Shown here: positions 6,313 through 12,866 of the stretch, piece after piece
How positions within the stretch are numbered: position 1 is the stretch's first letter
Layout of the letters: each line of letters begins with the position of its first letter
Assembly (NCBI GenBank): GCA_947003675.1
Contig: CAMQPJ010000015.1
Location: 1-12,866, forward strand
Source of the DNA: an uncultured Collinsella sp.
Lineage (GTDB): Bacteria; Actinomycetota; Coriobacteriia; Coriobacteriales; Coriobacteriaceae
Length of the DNA stretch: 12,866 nucleotides
Reading direction: 5' to 3'
The notes under the pieces: model-generated
Seen by the model: the letters and a program-made list of their open reading frames with translations, nothing else
Database searches by the model: none
What the model was told of the DNA's origin: nothing
Program-made: the position numbers and the translations under genes

Positions 6313-6612
6313 ATGATAGGCCTTAGGGTATTCGATCTTCTCGTTTTGCTAGTTGTATTTGGTGGTGTCGCGGCTGTTGCCTTTGCCGTTATCTTGAACA
6401 AGGAATCGTCGAATAAGCCTCAGCCTCCGCAGTCCAATTCGTACCAGCAAATGCCTCCTGTGCAACAGGTCCCGCCGACGCAGCAGGTGCCGACGGCAAT
6501 CGATGATGCTCAGCCAGTTGAGTCCGCTCATTTTTGCCCACAGTGTGGCTCAATGTTGGAGGCAAACGCATCCTTCTGCCAAAACTGCGGCGCTCCCGTC
6601 AACCACCAGTGA
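6313..6612 (+). CDS. Small membrane-anchored zinc-ribbon protein
   Basis: I do not recognise a named family. The 99-residue protein has one N-terminal membrane segment (about 7-28, rich in V, L, F and A), then a flexible Pro/Gln linker (35-68), then a C-terminal zinc ribbon HFCPQCG...FCQNCG with Cys75, Cys78, Cys89 and Cys92. The N-terminus is not a cleavable signal peptide by eye, lacking a cleavage motif. Positive and polar residues after the span suggest the ribbon is cytoplasmic. GAGGAG lies at 6297-6302, 10 nt before the ATG, a rather long spacing. The ribbon closely resembles the one ending the next gene, so the two may act in one process or share ancestry. It could bind zinc as a structural or protein-interaction module. 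Function is unknown. Confidence 0.75.
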   Translation: MIGLRVFDLLVLLVVFGGVAAVAFAVILNKESSNKPQPPQSNSYQQMPPVQQVPPTQQVPTAIDDAQPVESAHFCPQCGSMLEANASFCQNCGAPVNHQ

Positions 6613-6619
6613 TTTTTCT

Positions 6620-6673
6620 GGGACGGGGATTAGATAATCATTCGGTACACAATGATTATCTAATCCCCGTCCC
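6620..6673. repeat. Perfect 23-bp inverted repeat (element C)
   Basis: Arms at 6620-6642 and 6651-6673 are perfectly complementary, with an 8-nt loop CGGTACAC. It starts 8 nt after the small zinc-ribbon gene stop and is followed by ATTTTCATC, so it can act as a terminator for that gene. The inner 18 nt of the right arm (AATGATTATCTAATCCCC, 6651-6668) recur exactly at 8599-8616. Unlike elements A and B it has no internal core. Confidence 0.85.
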
Positions 6674-6714
6674 ATTTTCATCAGGCGTTACCGACTTTTT
6701 TGCGCGCTGGGAAT

Positions 6715-6726
6715 TGTTGCGCAACA
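6715..6726. promoter_or_regulatory. 12-bp palindrome upstream of the large zinc-ribbon gene
   Basis: TGTTGCGCAACA is a perfect 12-bp palindrome, 67 bp before the ATG at 6793, in the gap that should hold this gene's promoter. Its symmetry suits a dimeric regulator. No clear -35/-10 pair is seen around it, so the role is a guess. Confidence 0.25.
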
Positions 6727-6792
6727 CATTTTGATTTTTCGGGCTTAGCGTAGTCTCAGGTCATATTCACCTCTCGACTGAAAGGGGCAACC

Positions 6793-6925
6793 ATGCCAAG
6801 AACAAGAAAAATGAAATGGGGGGCTTCTAATAGCCGGCCTGGCGCTGGCCGCTAGCCTTATTGTCGCGCCGCTGGGCGCCTATGCTGACGACGTCCCCAC
6901 GCCGGAATTCAAAGAAACATATACG
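6793..6925 (+). other. Detached signal-peptide start of the large zinc-ribbon gene (frameshift)
   Basis: An ATG at 6793 has AAAGGGG (6781-6787) 5 nt upstream, but its frame stops at 6853-6855. Dropping one G from the G6 run at 6818-6823 joins it to the open frame that continues from 6815 to 8434. The joined N-terminus has basic residues, then LLIAGLALAASLIVAPLGAY, then an AYA cleavage site before DD. This is a classic Sec signal peptide, so the joined form is almost certainly ancestral. As written, the body has no good start: GTG at 6926 is the first candidate and has no ribosome site. Confidence 0.75.
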
Positions 6926-8434
6926 GTGGAAAGCGCTGAGCGTGCTGTGTGCCGATCTTTATCTGGGAAGTACATCGTCTTTAACGAGGATAATAATGGT
7001 GACCCCGGCGATTATGGAACGGTTTTAAACGTTGAAGACGGAACGCAGAAGCGTGTCAAAATGTCCCTCGAGAACAGCTGGGATGGTTACTGCTGCTTCT
7101 CTTCTAATGAAAAGACGTTATATGCGTACGACGAGGATAGCCTGTCAGTTACCGCCTACGATTTGAACTCAAATAAATCAAAGACTTATAAGCTTGGAAA
7201 TTCCGTTATTTCAGATGGCCGTGCAGCGAGATTTCAGCTGTCTGAAGACGGAAAATCATTCCTATTTATTTCGGGTTCTCGATCGATTCAGTTTTGTAAG
7301 TACAATTTCGAAAAAGATGAGATTGAGGAGCAATTTGCTATAGATGATGATACTCTTGGCGTTGAGCCCTCTTCTGAGGTAATACGAGACGACTACTGGC
7401 TGTCTTCGGATGGTATGTACGGATACATAGTGTTCGATGGGTCTGAAGATGGCAAAAGTTGCAATAAAATAGTTACCTATGACTTGGACACAGCTTCGAT
7501 TGCCAATATCGTTAGCGTTGAACTGGATACGGAAAACAGTTATGGAGCCGTCTATCCTTTGGGCCTTTGTTTTTCCGGCATTCCAATTACTTCGGACAAA
7601 GGCACCGTCCTTAACAACGGCGCTCTGTTGTCGAAGAATGGCGAAATGACAAATGATGCTGTTTGCGGTCTTTCAGAGCCTGACTACCCGAATGAAGATG
7701 ATGGCATCTGCTCGGTTAATTCGAGCGGTTCATTGGCTTTAATTGCGCAGGGTAATGATACTTCTTCTGACGAAGTCGCGGTATATGATTGCGCTTCGGG
7801 CAAGCAGCGGGAGAAAGTAAAGCCGTCTAGTCCGGTTGGCGCTTATGGTTCATTGTCCAATGATGGTCGATATGTGCTCGGAATTAAAACTAATTCTGAT
7901 AATAATGACAAGATGGTATTGCTTGATATAAATAAGAACGTTGCTTCTAAGACGCCTTTAAAGAGCGGAAGGAGTGTGGACGAGCTCTGGTTTGCTGATG
8001 ACGATACGCTGGTTTGTTGTATGGGTTCTGCCAAAAAGGGCATCCGGGTTGAAGTGTACAAGTCGAACATTGCACGAAGTCCTCTAAAAACAGCGTTATC
8101 TGAAAAGGCAGAAGAGTCTTTCTTGCACAGTCCTGTTATTATCGGCGCAATTGCCGTTGCATTGGCTGTTGTCGTTATCGTCGTCGTATTTGTCGTCCGA
8201 AGGAAGATGGCGTCTTGCGTAGCCACTGATTCTCAGGCGGTCCCTCCGAGATCCGCTTCCGACTCGCATCTTAGCCCTTTGCGCCAGCAGGGCTCGCCTC
8301 GGTTTAATGGCGCGCAGCAATTCCAGCAGGCTGCAACCCCTATGGATGGGCCGCACTTCTGTGCTTCATGTGGCACTCCGCTTGTTCCCGATGCAAAGTT
8401 CTGTCCTCATTGCGGCACCCCGATAAAACGTTAA
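6926..8434 (+). CDS. Propeller-like extracellular domain, one membrane span and cytoplasmic zinc ribbon (frameshifted 5' end)
   Basis: I do not recognise a named family. The open frame gives 502 residues from GTG; joined to the start at 6793 it would be 546. The first 400 residues are polar and Asp/Ser-rich, with repeated short strands and turns such as LSGKYIVFNED, LSEDGKSFLFISG, LSSDGMYGYIVFDG and LSNDGRYVLGIKT. These resemble blades of a TolB/WD40-like beta-propeller, which is inference from pattern. A single membrane span lies at about 403-424, followed by RRK, giving an outside-to-inside topology. The cytoplasmic tail has a Pro/Gln-rich linker and a zinc ribbon with Cys479, Cys482, Cys493 and Cys496. 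The architecture suggests a surface sensor or scaffold. Codon use is AT-richer than in the neighbours, hinting at transfer. In its present form it would be unexported unless the frameshift is bypassed. Confidence 0.75.
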   Translation: MESAERAVCRSLSGKYIVFNEDNNGDPGDYGTVLNVEDGTQKRVKMSLENSWDGYCCFSSNEKTLYAYDEDSLSVTAYDLNSNKSKTYKLGNSVISDGRAARFQLSEDGKSFLFISGSRSIQFCKYNFEKDEIEEQFAIDDDTLGVEPSSEVIRDDYWLSSDGMYGYIVFDGSEDGKSCNKIVTYDLDTASIANIVSVELDTENSYGAVYPLGLCFSGIPITSDKGTVLNNGALLSKNGEMTNDAVCGLSEPDYPNEDDGICSVNSSGSLALIAQGNDTSSDEVAVYDCASGKQREKVKPSSPVGAYGSLSNDGRYVLGIKTNSDNNDKMVLLDINKNVASKTPLKSGRSVDELWFADDDTLVCCMGSAKKGIRVEVYKSNIARSPLKTALSEKAEESFLHSPVIIGAIAVALAVVVIVVVFVVRRKMASCVATDSQAVPPRSASDSHLSPLRQQGSPRFNGAQQFQQAATPMDGPHFCASCGTPLVPDAKFCPHCGTPIKR

Positions 8435-8472
8435 CTGCGATACCGTGCCAACGCGCATAGTTAAACAAAAAG

Positions 8473-8509
8473 CCCAGCTGACTGCATTATGAAAATGTAA
8501 TCAGCTGGG
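8473..8509. terminator. Bidirectional terminator between convergent genes
   Basis: CCCAGCTGA (8473-8481) pairs perfectly with TCAGCTGGG (8501-8509), and the stem continues with TGCATT/AATGTA (one G-U) around an ATGAA loop. On the minus strand it is followed by CTTTTTGTTT, a good T tract for rlmD transcripts. On the plus strand, TCATTGTTT follows, weaker, for the zinc-ribbon gene ending at 8434. Confidence 0.7.
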
Positions 8510-8598
8510 TCATTGTTTGGTGGCTTGTACCGCTTTCCAGTCTCGTCGGTTTCGACTTGCACGACAAAAAGGAGGCGGGGTTAAACCATCGAGCATCG

Positions 8599-8616
8599 AA
8601 TGATTATCTAATCCCC
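8599..8616. repeat. Second copy of the element C arm
   Basis: AATGATTATCTAATCCCC is identical to 6651-6668 and in the same orientation, and similarity continues loosely past it (ATTT...CAT). The partner arm is degenerate: only GGGGTTA near 8577-8583 resembles it. The two copies flank the low-GC zinc-ribbon gene at a distance of 1948 bp. Confidence 0.75.
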
Positions 8617-8637
8617 ATTTCTCATAAAATCATGCGG

Positions 8638-9951
8638 TTAGTTGCGCTTGAGGTGGACGACGGTTTCGCAGTGGAAGGTTTGCGGGAATAGGTCGACCGG
8701 CGTGATCTTGACGGGGGAGAAGGTGTCCTCCTCGACAAAGCGCGTGAGGTCGCGGGCCAGAGTTGCCGGATCACAGCTCACATAGGCGACATCGCGCGCA
8801 CTCGTGCTCGCGATGAGGTCGATCGCCTCAGGGGCGAGGCCCGCACGCGGCGGGTCGACCACCAAGACGTCGGCGTCCTGATCGGGGAACTCGCGCACCG
8901 CGTCGCCGCCGATGACGTCGACGTTATCGAGCTTGTTGATCTCCAGGTTGCGACGCAGGTCGCGCACGGCCGGGCCGTAGGCCTCGACGGCGGCGACAAA
9001 ATCACAGCGGCGGGCGAGCGGCAGGGTAAAGGTGCCGGCACCGCAGTACAGGTCCACGGCCAGTTCGTCTTCCTGCGGGTCGAGGGCGTCCATAACGAGC
9101 TCAATCAAAATCTCCGCGCCCTTGGTATTGACTTGGAAAAACGACGGAGCAGACAAGCGCATCTGGCCCTCGGCGATATTCTCGGTCCAGGAGCCCTCAC
9201 CGGCGAGCATCTCCACCTTAGAGACGCAGCGGGCCTTCTTCTCGCCCTTGCTCATGACGCGCACTACGCTCGTGGGGTGTGCGGCGTCTGCCAGAACGCG
9301 CGAGACCTGTGAGCGCGGAAAGGAACCCGTGGGCGTCCAGAGCGCGACCTCGAGCGCTTTGGTGCGGCGCGATGCGCGAATGCCCACGCGCTCGAGGCCC
9401 AGGTCGTGGCTGCCGCTCAGATAGTTGAGCGCGCCGACGACGGATTTGAGTGCCTTAGGGAATCGTTTGTCGAACAGCGGGCACGCATCGACGGTTACGA
9501 TCTTGCTGGGATCGACGCCGTGCATGCCAAGGCGAACACGGCCGTTAACGAGGGTGGGCTCCAGCTCAATCTTATTGCGGTAGCCCCAGTCGTCCTTGGT
9601 GTGGCGGATGGGCTGCACCAGTTCATCGATCTGTTCGGGGCTGAACTTGCCGATGCGCTCGAGCGTGGAGCGCAGGTTTTGCTCCTTGGCGGCGAGCTGT
9701 GCCGTGCGTGAGAGATTGCCCCACGAGCAGCCGCCGCAGATGCCCACGAAGGGGCAGGGGGGCTGAATGCGATTGGGGCTCGGCTCCAGAATCTCGGTGG
9801 TGCGGGCGCGCATGAACGACTTGCCGTCCTGTACGACCTCGGCCTCGACGGTGTCGCCTGCCACGGCGCCCTGCACAAAGACGGCCTTGCCGTTGTCGGC
9901 GTGCGCCAGCCCGTCGGCGCCGTAGGTCATCGATTCAATAGTGAGCTTCAT
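8638..9951 (-). CDS. rlmD: 23S rRNA (uracil-C5)-methyltransferase, TrmA/RlmD family
   Basis: This 437-residue enzyme methylates a uracil at C5 in RNA using S-adenosylmethionine; members of this branch act on 23S rRNA. Domains in order are an N-terminal TRAM RNA-binding domain (about 1-55), an iron-sulfur cluster site with Cys66, Cys72, Cys75 and Cys157, and a Rossmann methyltransferase domain with the AdoMet motif VDLYCGAGTFTLPLA (299-313), VVDPPRAGL (364-372) and nucleophile Cys393 in YVSCDPATLARD. I chose the ATG at 9951 because AGGCAGGG lies just upstream and the TRAM strand starts at once; the ATG at 9987 adds 12 unconserved residues and has no ribosome site. Whether it targets U1939, U747 or both (RlmD, RlmC or RlmCD) cannot be read from sequence. 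It lies downstream of ppk across a terminator. Confidence 0.92.
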   Translation of the reverse strand: MKLTIESMTYGADGLAHADNGKAVFVQGAVAGDTVEAEVVQDGKSFMRARTTEILEPSPNRIQPPCPFVGICGGCSWGNLSRTAQLAAKEQNLRSTLERIGKFSPEQIDELVQPIRHTKDDWGYRNKIELEPTLVNGRVRLGMHGVDPSKIVTVDACPLFDKRFPKALKSVVGALNYLSGSHDLGLERVGIRASRRTKALEVALWTPTGSFPRSQVSRVLADAAHPTSVVRVMSKGEKKARCVSKVEMLAGEGSWTENIAEGQMRLSAPSFFQVNTKGAEILIELVMDALDPQEDELAVDLYCGAGTFTLPLARRCDFVAAVEAYGPAVRDLRRNLEINKLDNVDVIGGDAVREFPDQDADVLVVDPPRAGLAPEAIDLIASTSARDVAYVSCDPATLARDLTRFVEEDTFSPVKITPVDLFPQTFHCETVVHLKRN

Positions 9952-9999
9952 ATCCCTGCCTGTCATTCGCGTTGTTGTTCGCACCATGGTAGCAGGGAA

Positions 10000-10041
10000 A
10001 AGCGCCCCGCATCCGAGGCTTTCCTCAAATGCGGGGCGCTT
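10000..10041 (-). terminator. Intrinsic terminator of ppk
   Basis: AAGCGCCCCGCAT (10000-10012) and ATGCGGGGCGCTT (10029-10041) form a perfect 13-bp stem; within the loop GAGG and CCTC pair again. On the minus strand CTTTTCCC follows, 23 nt past the ppk stop. The stem is strong and the T tract moderate. It separates ppk from the methyltransferase gene, whose start is 49 nt further on. Confidence 0.8.
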
Positions 10042-10064
10042 CTACAAACTGCTTCTACAAACGA

Positions 10065-12455
10065 CTATTTCGTCTTGCCGGTAATGAGCGTCTTAAGACC
10101 CAGGCCGATCAGGCCCAAGCCCATGCGCATGCGACCGGGGCGATGGCGCTCGATGGCCTTGGTCTTGCCAGCGGGCTTATCGCGACGGGCGCTCGTCTCG
10201 GGTGCGGGCTTGGTGACCTGCGGCTCGGGCTGAGGTGCAGGTGCAGGCTCGGGCTCAATGACGGTCGCCTGGACCTTCTGAACCTCGGGTGCGGTCGGCT
10301 GCGGCTCAGGAGCAAGGGCGGGCTTTGCTTCGGCGGCGGCCTCGGCGTTGCGATAGGCACGCTCCAGCAGGGCTTCCTGCGAGTTGAAGGGTTTCTCACC
10401 CTCTGCACGCTCCACGGGGACCCAGGTGCCGTCGCTCGTGAGGCTGCGGGCCTTCACGTTGTCGCGCAGCTGCATGCCCATGTACTCGTGCACCAGGGCG
10501 CGACAGGTGGGGTCGAGCACGGGGAAGGCGATCTCCACGCGGTGCTCGGTGTTGCGCGTCATCATGTCGGCCGAGCTCAGATAGATCATGTCCGAGTCCA
10601 CGCCAAAGGCGTAAACGCGCGCATGCTCCAAAAAGCGTCCGACGATAGAACGGACATGCACGTTCTCGGTCTTGCCCGGAACGCCCGGCTTGAGGCACGA
10701 GATGCCGCGGATGATCATGTCCACGCGGACTCCTGCGCACGATGCCTCAGCGATCTTGTCGATGACCTCGCGGTCGGTGAGCGAGTTGAGCTTAAAGAAC
10801 ACACGGGCGGGCTCGCCAACGAGGGCGCGCTGGATCTCGCGATCCAGGCCGCGCATGATGAGCGGCTTCAGGCCGACCGGCGCCACGCCCAGGAAGCGGT
10901 AGTCGCCGCGCAGGTTGCCCAGCGACAGGTTGCGGAAGAACAAGTTGGCGTCCTCGCCGATGCCGGGATGGGCGGTCATGAGCATAAAGTCGCTGTAGAG
11001 CTTGGCCGTCTTCTCGTTAAAGTTGCCGGTGCCCAGCAGCGTCAGGCGTGTAAGCGCCATGCCCTCGCGATAGGTGAGCTGGCAGATCTTGGAGTGGCAC
11101 TTAAAGCCCTCGGAGCCGTAGATGACGGTGCAGCCTGCCTCTTCCAGACGCTCGGCCCACTCGATGTTGTTCTGCTCGTCGAAGCGGGCGCGGAGCTCCA
11201 TGAGCACCGTGACCTCTTTGCCGTTCTCGGCGGCATCGATCAGCGACTCGCACAGGCGGCTCTGCTTGGCCACGCGGTAGAGCGTGATGCGCAGTGAGAT
11301 GCACTCGGGGTCGTAGGCGGCCTCGTGCACCAGGTCCAGGAAGGGGTTCATGGCCTCATAGGGATAAAAGAGCAGCTTGTCGTGCTGAAGTACCTGCTCG
11401 CGGATGGAGCGGGTCATATCGATGGTGGGGTTGGGCTGCGGCTTAAACGGCGTAAAGAGCAGCTCGTTGCGCAGGTGCTCGGGAATCTTGCCCTCAATGC
11501 CAAAGACATAGCCCAGGTTGAGCGGGATATCGCAGGTAAAGACCGAGCGACGCGAGAGCTCGAGCGCCTTGCGGATAGTCTTGAGCGTTGCTTTTTCGAG
11601 TGAGCCCGAGACGGCGAGCGCTACCGGCTGCAGGCGCAGGCGCTTCTTGAGGATGCGCTTCATATGCTGGCGGTAGTCCTCTTCCTCCTCGACGCCCTCG
11701 CCGTCCGGATCGATGTCGGCGTTGCGGGTGACGCGGATCAGCGCACGGTCGAGCGGCTTATAGGAGCCAAAGCAGCTGTCCAGGCAGGCGAGGATGACGT
11801 CCTCGAGCAGAATGTAGGAGTAGGTGCCGGTGGGCGAGGGGATCTCGACCACGCGGTTCATCGAGGCGGGAATCTCGATCAGGCCCAGCAGACTTTCCTC
11901 GTCGGTGACGCCGTCCAGGCCGCATGCCAGGTAGAGTGCGCCGTTGCGCAGGTTGGGGAAGGGGTGGCGCGGGTCGATCACCAGCGGTGAGATGACCGGC
12001 GACACGTAGGCCTGGAAGTAGCGGGTGACAAAGGTACGCTCCTCGGGCGTAAGCGAATCGACACGTGCGCGGTGAACGCCCAGGGTGTCGAGCTTGCCCT
12101 CGATGTTCTTAAAGATGGACTCCCAACGGGTGAGGAGCCCGGGCATTTCGGCCATGACGGCATCGACCTGTTCGGAGGCGGTCATATTGCTCTTATTGTC
12201 GACAGGCTGTTTTTTGAGCTCGGCAAGGTCGGACAGGCCACCCACGCGCACCATGAGGAACTCATCGAGGTTTGACTCGAAGATCGAGACGAATTTAAGG
12301 CGCTCGAACAGTGGCACGGACTCATCAAAAGCCTCGTCAAGCACACGGTTGTCAAAGCGTAGCCAGCTGAGCTCTCGGTTCTGCGTGTACGAGAAGTCGC
12401 GCGGCGGTTTGCGCAGCTTTGCGGCGGCTTGCTTTTTTTCGATTTTGCTCGGCAT
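10065..12455 (-). CDS. ppk1: Polyphosphate kinase 1 with an extended C-terminal tail
   Basis: This enzyme reversibly polymerises the gamma-phosphate of ATP into polyphosphate. It shows the full Ppk1 set: the N-terminal NRELSWLRFDNRVLDEA (26-42), the phospholipase D-like catalytic domains with a histidine in FKCHSKI (His454, matching the autophosphorylated histidine of E. coli Ppk) and a second in LEHARVY (His611), plus TGNFNEKTA (476-484) and LSSADMMTRN (626-635). It is 796 residues, about 110 longer than typical. The surplus is a tail of Pro/Ala/Glu-rich sequence ending in a basic, glycine-rich patch (RMRMGLGLIGLGLK). I chose the ATG at 12455 since GGACAG lies 6-14 nt upstream; ATG at 12461 is equally possible, and GTG at 12500 would translate through a leader hairpin. 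It is a lone gene; no ppx is seen. Confidence 0.95.
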   Translation of the reverse strand: MPSKIEKKQAAAKLRKPPRDFSYTQNRELSWLRFDNRVLDEAFDESVPLFERLKFVSIFESNLDEFLMVRVGGLSDLAELKKQPVDNKSNMTASEQVDAVMAEMPGLLTRWESIFKNIEGKLDTLGVHRARVDSLTPEERTFVTRYFQAYVSPVISPLVIDPRHPFPNLRNGALYLACGLDGVTDEESLLGLIEIPASMNRVVEIPSPTGTYSYILLEDVILACLDSCFGSYKPLDRALIRVTRNADIDPDGEGVEEEEDYRQHMKRILKKRLRLQPVALAVSGSLEKATLKTIRKALELSRRSVFTCDIPLNLGYVFGIEGKIPEHLRNELLFTPFKPQPNPTIDMTRSIREQVLQHDKLLFYPYEAMNPFLDLVHEAAYDPECISLRITLYRVAKQSRLCESLIDAAENGKEVTVLMELRARFDEQNNIEWAERLEEAGCTVIYGSEGFKCHSKICQLTYREGMALTRLTLLGTGNFNEKTAKLYSDFMLMTAHPGIGEDANLFFRNLSLGNLRGDYRFLGVAPVGLKPLIMRGLDREIQRALVGEPARVFFKLNSLTDREVIDKIAEASCAGVRVDMIIRGISCLKPGVPGKTENVHVRSIVGRFLEHARVYAFGVDSDMIYLSSADMMTRNTEHRVEIAFPVLDPTCRALVHEYMGMQLRDNVKARSLTSDGTWVPVERAEGEKPFNSQEALLERAYRNAEAAAEAKPALAPEPQPTAPEVQKVQATVIEPEPAPAPQPEPQVTKPAPETSARRDKPAGKTKAIERHRPGRMRMGLGLIGLGLKTLITGKTK

Positions 12456-12472
12456 ATGCATCTGTCCGTTCA

Positions 12473-12487
12473 GTCCCCGCAGGGGAC
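12473..12487 (-). promoter_or_regulatory. Stem-loop in the ppk leader
   Basis: GTCCCC (12473-12478) and GGGGAC (12482-12487) form a tight 6-bp GC stem with a 3-nt loop, about 18 nt upstream of the chosen ppk start. It probably lies in the untranslated leader and could tune ribosome access. Its presence argues against the GTG start at 12500. Confidence 0.35.
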
Positions 12488-12554
12488 GATAGCCTAACAC
12501 TATTCACTATTGTCTCAATTTAGTCGACTTGTGGCACGGACGTATTGTGCGAAC

Positions 12555-12584
12555 GGTATCTTTACCTACTTCTTACGCTGTCAA
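12555..12584 (-). promoter_or_regulatory. Weak promoter candidate for ppk
   Basis: The minus strand has a perfect -35 hexamer TTGACA (12584-12579), followed after 18 bp by GATACC (12560-12555), a poor -10 box matching three of six positions. It would start transcripts near 12548, about 90 nt upstream of ppk. I saw no PhoB-type repeat. Confidence 0.25.
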
Positions 12585-12651
12585 CGCATGCAACTAACTG
12601 CCCGACTCGTTTTGAAAACAATCTATATCCATACTCAACTGGTGAGGATGT

Positions 12652-12753
12652 ATGAATAAGAATGATTGCGAGCTGAATATAATCGAATCCAAATTGAATC
12701 ATGGACAAACAACATATATATGCAGAAAACAGTTTGAACTATGCAATTCTTAA
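12652..12753 (+). CDS. Possible 33-residue peptide in the AT-rich edge
   Basis: A small ORF begins with ATG at 12652, 4 nt after GGTGAGG (12641-12647), and ends with TAA at 12751-12753. The peptide has three cysteines and matches nothing I know. The ribosome site is the main support. It overlaps, in another frame, a second small ORF at 12701-12826, so at most one is likely real. Confidence 0.2.
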   Translation: MNKNDCELNIIESKLNHGQTTYICRKQFELCNS

Positions 12754-12826
12754 ACATGAAAATATTTGTGCAATCTGGCTTAATTCCTTAGAAAAAAGAA
12801 CATTTACCTTTGAAAACCTGCTTTAG
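12701..12826 (+). CDS. Possible 41-residue ORF or gene relic
   Basis: ATG at 12701 opens a 41-residue frame ending in TAG at 12824. It contains NYAILKHENICAIWLN, which reminds me of the N-terminus of HipA-like kinases from Firmicutes and Actinobacteria that start near Y-x-L-x-H-x-x-I. This is recollection of a pattern, not an alignment. There is no ribosome site. It may be a truncated remnant or chance. Confidence 0.2.
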   Translation: MDKQHIYAENSLNYAILKHENICAIWLNSLEKRTFTFENLL

Positions 12827-12855
12827 AGAACCGAAGTGCATCATGGGGGAATCAT

Positions 12856-12866
12856 ATGAGATATAC
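12856..12866 (+). CDS. Probable start of a gene leaving the window
   Basis: ATG at 12856 has GGGGGA (12845-12850) 5 nt upstream, a good ribosome site, and the frame runs open to the window end. An alternative ATG at 12843 also stays open for eight codons but lacks a ribosome site. Only three codons are visible, so the product cannot be named. Confidence 0.3.

Larger units (their letters stand above)
12501..12866. other. AT-rich intergenic stretch at the right edge
   Basis: Composition changes sharply here from the GC-rich ppk gene to clearly AT-rich sequence, most marked after about 12600. The left part probably holds the ppk promoter. The right part contains two overlapping small ORFs of doubtful value and a likely gene start at the edge. 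I see no tRNA, repeat or terminator. It may be the border of an acquired region. Confidence 0.5.

Noticed and set aside
10029..11297. 422-codon plus-strand ORF opposite ppk
   Set aside because: Antisense shadow of Ppk1; no recognisable domain.
1..12866. CRISPR array, tRNA, rRNA or transposase
   Set aside because: No regularly spaced direct repeats, cloverleaf, rRNA-like segment or transposase motif was seen; the only repeats are palindromes and one 18-bp pair.

Overview
The window is chromosomal DNA of a fairly high-GC bacterium. Gene content, codon use and protein style fit a gut Coriobacteriia member, probably Collinsella or a close relative. That assignment is inference from the look of the proteins, not from a marker gene. 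There is no rRNA, tRNA, CRISPR array, transposase or phage gene.

Layout: (1) 1-1317 holds phosphate acetyltransferase (pta, minus) and a divergent promoter region. (2) 1318-3544 is a two-gene plus-strand operon of UDP-galactopyranose mutase (glf) and a family 2 glycosyltransferase, suggesting synthesis of a galactofuranose-containing surface glycan. (3) 3545-3906 is a convergent junction built almost entirely of two large concentric palindromes. (4) 3907-6130 holds three minus-strand genes: a P1/S58 peptidase, Maf, and a DJ-1/PfpI protein; the last two overlap by 4 nt. (5) 6313-8434 holds two plus-strand genes for single-span membrane proteins, each ending in a cytoplasmic CxxC...CxxC zinc ribbon. 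The larger has an apparent frameshift that detaches its signal peptide, is poorer in GC than its neighbours, and lies between two copies of an 18-bp sequence. (6) 8638-12455 holds a TrmA/RlmD-type rRNA uracil methyltransferase and polyphosphate kinase Ppk1, both minus strand. (7) 12501-12866 is AT-rich and ends in the likely start of a gene that leaves the window.

The housekeeping genes (pta, maf, rlmD, ppk) are ordinary. Three things are less ordinary. First, the two palindromes at 3524-3721 and 3771-3893 have unrelated arms and unrelated terminal stems but share the same two internal strands (ACAGTCCTG and CGTGCGGAACTCG), in the same orientation relative to the gene each one follows. This looks like a family of structured 3'-UTR elements. 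Second, the zinc-ribbon membrane protein pair has no function I recognise. Third, the G6 tract that separates the larger protein's signal peptide from its body may be a mutation, a phase switch or a sequencing error.
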